A DNA stretch of 64,000 nucleotides from Polaribacter atrinae (lineage in GTDB: Bacteria; Bacteroidota; Bacteroidia; Flavobacteriales; Flavobacteriaceae): assembly GCF_038023995.1 (NCBI RefSeq), contig NZ_CP150660.1, positions 2,726,501-2,790,500 on the forward strand. Reading direction: 5' to 3'. The notes under the pieces were generated by a model. The model was given only the letters and a program-made list of their open reading frames with translations. It made no database searches and was not told where the DNA came from. Below, piece after piece: positions 59,500-64,000 of the stretch. Made by a program: the position numbers and the translations under genes. Within the stretch, counting starts at the first letter, position 1, and every line of letters begins with the position of its first letter.

Positions 59500-60012
59500 C
59501 TATTGCTCTGTGAAAAATTCGTTGAAGCAATTAATTCCACTCAAATCTTTCTCAATTTCTATTTTTTGAGAAGTTGTATTTGCTCTCCAAACTTTTTTAA
59601 TATTCTTAATTTTTAAACGATCTGTTTTATCAATGATTGCAATAATATTTGTACTATTATCCGTATTTAGATTGCAGTAACCTATGGTTATAGATTCAGT
59701 ATTTTTTAAGTTAGAAATACTTAAAGTATCTAAAATTTTATAAGTAAGGTTTTTAACGGAATCGGTAGTAATGCCTTTAAATATAACTAAATGTGTCGAT
59801 TCGTTTTTTAGATGTAGAATTCCATACTTGTCTTCTCTTTTATTTTCATAAATACTGGTATCAGTAACTTTTACATACGCTTTAAGTAGCGATATGTCTT
59901 TAAAGTTTCGGGAAGCAGATTCCATTCCAATTATAGAGTGATTTTTTTTGTTTGTTTTATGACCACAACTAACAATCATCAATAAAATTATACTATAGAA
60001 TGCATTTTTCAT
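59500..60012 (-). CDS. Hypothetical lipoprotein
   Basis: This 170-residue protein begins MKNAFYSIILLMIVSC, a lipoprotein leader. The frame extends seven codons upstream, but ATG 60012 gives the canonical leader. The body is beta-rich and lysine/threonine-rich (YVKVTDTSIYENKREDKYGILHLKNE, NIIAIIDKTDRLKIKNIKKVW). No family recognised. It stands alone, convergent with the thioredoxin-like gene. Confidence 0.7.
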   Translation of the reverse strand: MKNAFYSIILLMIVSCGHKTNKKNHSIIGMESASRNFKDISLLKAYVKVTDTSIYENKREDKYGILHLKNESTHLVIFKGITTDSVKNLTYKILDTLSISNLKNTESITIGYCNLNTDNSTNIIAIIDKTDRLKIKNIKKVWRANTTSQKIEIEKDLSGINCFNEFFTEQ

Positions 60013-60183
60013 GATGTTTGCTTTTAGAATCACTTTTTTGAATTACAAAAGTTATGCCTTTTTTAATTACAAGCCTATTTTTTTATAAAACGTATACCAG
60101 ATGAGACGTGTATGAAATACAAAAGAAGGGTATTATAAGGTTTGTCAACCCTTAAAAAAAATAGGAATGATACTCTGTAACTT

Positions 60184-60846
60184 TTATATTGACTTAAATA
60201 CAAATCCTTTATCAGAAAAATGCTTTAATACTTTTGGTAATGCATATTTCATTCTTTCGGCAGCTTTTACGCTATCATGAAAAACGATAATACTACCGCT
60301 TTCAGTATTTTTTAAAACATTCTCTAAGCACTTTTCATTAGAAATAGTCGTGTCAAAATCTGCGGATAAAACACTCCACATAATAATTTTGTACCCTTTT
60401 TCAATCAATTTTTTTGCTTGAGACTTTTTTACTTTTCCGTAAGGAGGTCTAAAGAGTTTTAAGTTTTGAGTATTAAGGTTTGAGTTTGCTGCTTTTTTAA
60501 ATTCTTTATAAATAACATCTTCACACGCTAAAGCATTGTTTACGTATGTGGTTTGATCCGTTTTCCAGCCTTTTAAATGGTTTTGGGTATGGTTCCCAAT
60601 ACTATGACCATCAGTAATAATATTTTGAAAGATTTTTGGGTGATTTTGTATGTTTTTGCCAATACAAAAAAAGGTGGCTTTTGCGTTGTATTTCTTTAAT
60701 TCGGTTAAAACAAATTGAGTAATATCTGGCGTTGGTCCATCATCAAAAGTGAGAAAAATCTCTTTTTTATCAGAATTAAAACGCCACGTATATTTTGAGA
60801 AGAATCTCATCATAAAACGTGGCGTTCTGGGGAAATAATTTTTCAT
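60184..60846 (-). CDS. Polysaccharide deacetylase (NodB domain, CE4)
   Basis: This 220-residue protein has the CE4 motifs IFLTFDDGPTPD (catalytic and metal Asp pair near residues 33-34), SIGNHTQNH (metal His pair) and LFRPPYGK, with WSVLSADFD and IIVFHDS further on. It would remove N-acetyl groups from GlcNAc or MurNAc residues of peptidoglycan, or from an exopolysaccharide. No signal peptide is obvious. The N-terminus is basic and aromatic (MKNYFPRTPRFMMRFFSKYTW). It follows the DUF2723 gene by 10 bases, so it is in the same operon. Confidence 0.93.
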   Translation of the reverse strand: MKNYFPRTPRFMMRFFSKYTWRFNSDKKEIFLTFDDGPTPDITQFVLTELKKYNAKATFFCIGKNIQNHPKIFQNIITDGHSIGNHTQNHLKGWKTDQTTYVNNALACEDVIYKEFKKAANSNLNTQNLKLFRPPYGKVKKSQAKKLIEKGYKIIMWSVLSADFDTTISNEKCLENVLKNTESGSIIVFHDSVKAAERMKYALPKVLKHFSDKGFVFKSI

Positions 60847-60856
60847 TTATAAAATA

Positions 60857-63800
60857 TTATTCTTCATCTGGCATTAGATGATCAAATAGCTTTACGATAG
60901 AAATGAATTCGTTTTGTAAGTCATCTAAATATTCTTTATCAACTTCGCCTGCTTCTGTTTGAGAAATAATGTTTCTGTACATATACAGGGTTGTATCGAT
61001 GTCGTCAAAAATTAACTCTGTATCATCCATAGAAAAAGTGCTTAACCAGATTAATTTTTCTTTAAAAAGATCTATCAATGTTCTAGCTGTTTCTCTTGCT
61101 TTTTTACTGTCTTTTAGACCGTAATAAGCTTCTGGGTATCCCATAGATAAACTATAATGATCAAAGTCTTTAATAGGCATTTTATCTAATGATAAATCTA
61201 AAATTTCTAATGCTTTTGCTGTGTCTCCTTCATTTGCGAAAGCTTCAGATAAACGCAATAAGCTATTACGCATAGAAATTGAATTTCTTTTGGTTTGTTC
61301 GTCTAAATAAATTTTTCCGTCGTTAATGTTTCTCCAATCCCATTTCTGAACGTTGGTGTACATTTTTTCGGTATCAATTCTTCCCATATCAAACAAGCTC
61401 TTATTTGCCATAGGAGTTTTAATAGGAACTAATTTATAAGCCAAACCATCTAATTGTAGGTAGTCTTTTAACCAAAGGTATTCTTCTGGAGCATTTGCGC
61501 CACCAGTAAAGTAAATTGGTCTTTCCCAATTGTTATTGGCAAGAATATCTAACATTAAAATTCTATTCTTAAATAAAGCTCTATCATCAATAGTAATATC
61601 GATATAAGGCACTATTTTATCAGCATCTTTTTGTGCTACAATTCCGCTTTTTAAGACCGCTTCTTTATTAACAGGAAGTCTAATTTTATTAGTCGGATAA
61701 AACTTTTCTTTTTGACCATTTTCTGTTTCTACATAAGTTGCATCACTATCAGAAGCAATCCAACGCATAAAGTTTTTAATAGTCATTACAGAGTCTTTAA
61801 AACGTGGATGATCCATAGAATAAGCAACATCTAAAGTTCCGTATTTGTATTGATCGTGTTCTAATTGAGACGGAATAGGTGCAGCCTTATAGGTAGCTCG
61901 CTTCATTTGGTCTATGTACCAATCTGTAGCAAATAACGACGTGTTTACTAGTTTTACATCAGTTCTAAAATCTTCCACCTCTTGCATGTACCAAAGTGGG
62001 AACGTGTCATTGTCTCCAATGGTAAACATAATAGCGTTTTCATCACAACTTTGTAAATATGCCTTCGCGTTTAAGTGCGTTGTGTATCTGTTAGAACGAT
62101 CGTGATCATCCCAATTTTGAGAAGCCATTAAAGTAGGTACTGCTAATAGAGAAACCAAAGAAACCGCTATGGCTATTGTTTTCTTATTGCCAAAATTCTT
62201 TAAGTATTCATAGAGTGCAAGTACACCAAAACCAATCCAGATCGCAAAAATGTAAAAACTTCCTACCACGGCATAATCTCTTTCTCTAGGCTCAAAAGGC
62301 TTTGGGTTTGTATAGAAAATAATGGCAAATCCTGTAAAAGCAAAGAATAAGAAGAGCGTAAAGAAGTTTTCTTTATCCCATTTAATTTGATACAATAAGC
62401 CAATAATCCCTAAGATTAAAGGTAAAAAGTAGTATTTGTTTCTTCCTTTATTTTCTAAAACCTGAGAAGGTAAATTCTTTTGAGAACCTAATCTCATTTC
62501 ATCTAACGCATTAATTCCGCTAATCCAGTTTCCATTAAAAATATCTAAGTTTCCTTGTATGTCATTTTGCCTTCCAACAAAATTCCACATAAAATAGCGT
62601 CCGTACATGTAGCCAAACTGATAGCTCATCATAAACTTTACGTTCTCTGCAAATGTAGGTCTACGTTTACTATTTTGTGGAATACCAGCAATAGATTTGT
62701 ACATTTTTTCTGATGCAGGATTTACCATTCTTGGTATAAAACCTTTGTGTTTATCAGACCAATTAGGTACAACACCTTTGTAGTTATTTACAATCTCGTA
62801 TCTACCATTTATTTTTTCATACTTAGGTTTGTCATCCTTATAAGGGTTTTTAGCATCTTGTTCTCTATCGTAATTATTAGAATAATACGTGTCATAAAAA
62901 ACATTAGCATCTCCATATTGTTCACGATCATAATACGCTAATAACTCACGCGCACTAGAAGGGTTGTTCTCGTTAATTGTGGTGTTTGCGTTTGCTCTAA
63001 TTGGTAACATCATCCAAGAAGAGAAACCAATCATAATAAACAATACAGAAAGGATTAAGGTATTTGTGTGAATTTTATTTTTCTTACGTGTGTAGTTTAA
63101 ACCTAAGTAAAATAACACAACCAAAATAATTGCAGCAATAATACTTCCAGAATTATAAGGCATTCCTATAGAGTTGATAAAAAATAACTCTGAAGCACTA
63201 AAGAATTTTAAAGTAAACGGAAATAAGAACTTAAATACAAACATCAATGCAAGTACAGAAATAATAGTTGCAATTGCAGTTGTTTTTATATTGATGGTTT
63301 TATAAGTCTTAAAGAAATATAACATTACAATTGCCGGAATTACCAATAACGAAAGGATGTGAACACCAAACGATAAGCCTACCACAAAACTGATTAGTAT
63401 TAACCACTTGTTACCTCTAGCTGTATGTAATTCGCTTTCCCACTTTAAACCTAACCAAAATAATAAAGCCATTAAAAAAGATGACATTGCATACACTTCT
63501 CCTTCTACCGCACTAAACCAGAAACTGTCTGAAAAAGTATACGCTAAAGCACCTACAACAGAACTTCCTAAAATTGCAATGTATTTTCCTTCAGAAATTT
63601 CACTTGTTTTTAAAGCAAGCTTCAAAGCTAAATTAGAAATGGTCCAAAACATAAATAGAATTGTGAACGCACTTGCCAATGCAGACATAAAGTTTACCAT
63701 TTTAGCAATGTGCGTAATGTCTGTAGTAAACATGGCAAAAAATGCACCTAACATTTGAAATAAAGGTGCTCCTGGTGGATGCCCAACTTCTAATTTAACG

Positions 63801-63934
63801 GATGTAGAAATGTACTCTCCACAATCCCAGGCACTCACGGTAGGTTCTAATGTAAGATAGTATGTAATTAAAGCAATTACAAATGTTGCCCATCCTAAGA
63901 TGATGTTCCATTTTTTAAAGTTTGCTGATGTCAT
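60857..63934 (-). CDS. DUF2723 polytopic membrane protein (glycosyltransferase-like)
   Basis: This is a 1025-residue protein. The first roughly 320 residues hold about nine membrane helices with the DUF2723 signature LEPTVSAWDCGEYISTSVKLEVGHPPGAPLFQ (residues about 29-60). Acidic and His residues there resemble the loop of GT-C glycosyltransferases such as protein O-mannosyltransferases. More helices lie near 490-590, then a large soluble C-terminal region with NDTFPLWYMQEVEDFRTDVKLVNTSL and TPR-like helices. Glycosyltransferase activity is a family-level inference. It is cotranscribed with the deacetylase, which suggests a role in surface glycan or glycoprotein assembly. Confidence 0.88.
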   Translation of the reverse strand: MTSANFKKWNIILGWATFVIALITYYLTLEPTVSAWDCGEYISTSVKLEVGHPPGAPLFQMLGAFFAMFTTDITHIAKMVNFMSALASAFTILFMFWTISNLALKLALKTSEISEGKYIAILGSSVVGALAYTFSDSFWFSAVEGEVYAMSSFLMALLFWLGLKWESELHTARGNKWLILISFVVGLSFGVHILSLLVIPAIVMLYFFKTYKTINIKTTAIATIISVLALMFVFKFLFPFTLKFFSASELFFINSIGMPYNSGSIIAAIILVVLFYLGLNYTRKKNKIHTNTLILSVLFIMIGFSSWMMLPIRANANTTINENNPSSARELLAYYDREQYGDANVFYDTYYSNNYDREQDAKNPYKDDKPKYEKINGRYEIVNNYKGVVPNWSDKHKGFIPRMVNPASEKMYKSIAGIPQNSKRRPTFAENVKFMMSYQFGYMYGRYFMWNFVGRQNDIQGNLDIFNGNWISGINALDEMRLGSQKNLPSQVLENKGRNKYYFLPLILGIIGLLYQIKWDKENFFTLFLFFAFTGFAIIFYTNPKPFEPRERDYAVVGSFYIFAIWIGFGVLALYEYLKNFGNKKTIAIAVSLVSLLAVPTLMASQNWDDHDRSNRYTTHLNAKAYLQSCDENAIMFTIGDNDTFPLWYMQEVEDFRTDVKLVNTSLFATDWYIDQMKRATYKAAPIPSQLEHDQYKYGTLDVAYSMDHPRFKDSVMTIKNFMRWIASDSDATYVETENGQKEKFYPTNKIRLPVNKEAVLKSGIVAQKDADKIVPYIDITIDDRALFKNRILMLDILANNNWERPIYFTGGANAPEEYLWLKDYLQLDGLAYKLVPIKTPMANKSLFDMGRIDTEKMYTNVQKWDWRNINDGKIYLDEQTKRNSISMRNSLLRLSEAFANEGDTAKALEILDLSLDKMPIKDFDHYSLSMGYPEAYYGLKDSKKARETARTLIDLFKEKLIWLSTFSMDDTELIFDDIDTTLYMYRNIISQTEAGEVDKEYLDDLQNEFISIVKLFDHLMPDEE

Positions 63935-64000
63935 AGTTATTTTAATAATATGTGGCGAATTTACTAATAAATATGAATTAAATTAGTTTGGGATTGGTAT

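Noticed and set aside
1..64000. tRNA or rRNA genes in the intergenic gaps
   Set aside because: Reading the gaps on both strands, I saw no GTTCGAATC-type T-arm with matching acceptor ends and no rRNA-like segments.

Overview
The window looks like a chromosome segment of a marine-type member of the Flavobacteriaceae (Bacteroidota), close to Polaribacter or Tenacibaculum in style. The evidence is a low G+C content, a SusC/SusD pair, C-terminal type IX secretion (T9SS type A) sorting domains, many MKK...C lipoproteins, few Shine-Dalgarno sequences, and repeated use of the Bacteroidota promoter form TTG-N19-TAnnTTTG. Genus assignment is an inference. No rRNA or tRNA genes and no CRISPR array were seen.

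Layout. 1-4.8 kb: edge-truncated PagL-like outer-membrane protein, DUF4230 protein, lpdA, a glycosyltransferase and an intergenic palindromic repeat. 4.8-22.9 kb: a peptidoglycan (murein sugar) utilisation locus. It holds a GHL10-type lipoprotein, a DeoR regulator, SusC/SusD, a small lipoprotein, a T9SS-exported amidase, a sodium:solute symporter, MurQ, a NagX-like acyltransferase, NagZ, a GH18 protein and a NamZ-type exo-muramidase. The gene content parallels the Bacillus subtilis murQ-murP-amiE-nagZ-namZ operon, with Sus proteins added. 23-44 kb: mostly housekeeping genes (M3 peptidase, purE/purK, greA, HIT, histidine kinase, flavin reductase, aat, an RluA-type synthase, Sua5/TsaC). They are interspersed with two large T9SS surface-protein genes that are interrupted in this sequence: a LamG gene at 25.2-27.7 kb and an IgGFc-binding-like/DUF11 gene at 31.5-36.3 kb.

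44-54 kb is the accessory part. It contains a DUF134 regulator with a palindrome inside its promoter, an unrecognised 690-residue PLP-fold enzyme, a HemG-like flavodoxin, and a TyrRZ-like tyrosyl-tRNA synthetase. That tyrS is preceded by an unannotated 34-codon, tyrosine-rich leader peptide, an antiterminator sequence and an intrinsic terminator, which together look like a transcription attenuator. Next come a tyrosine recombinase and a 1.6-kb islet carrying a KAP-type P-loop NTPase. The islet lies between an intact 139-residue gene and a decayed copy of that gene's 3' end. 54-64 kb returns to core genes: a cell-wall amidase, polA, a membrane metallophosphoesterase, a thioredoxin-fold protein without its CxxC, a polysaccharide deacetylase and a DUF2723 membrane protein.

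The strongest candidates for something new are the tyrS attenuator, the KAP islet with its duplicated gene end, and the DUF134/PLP-enzyme pair. The Sus-type peptidoglycan locus is the most coherent functional system.
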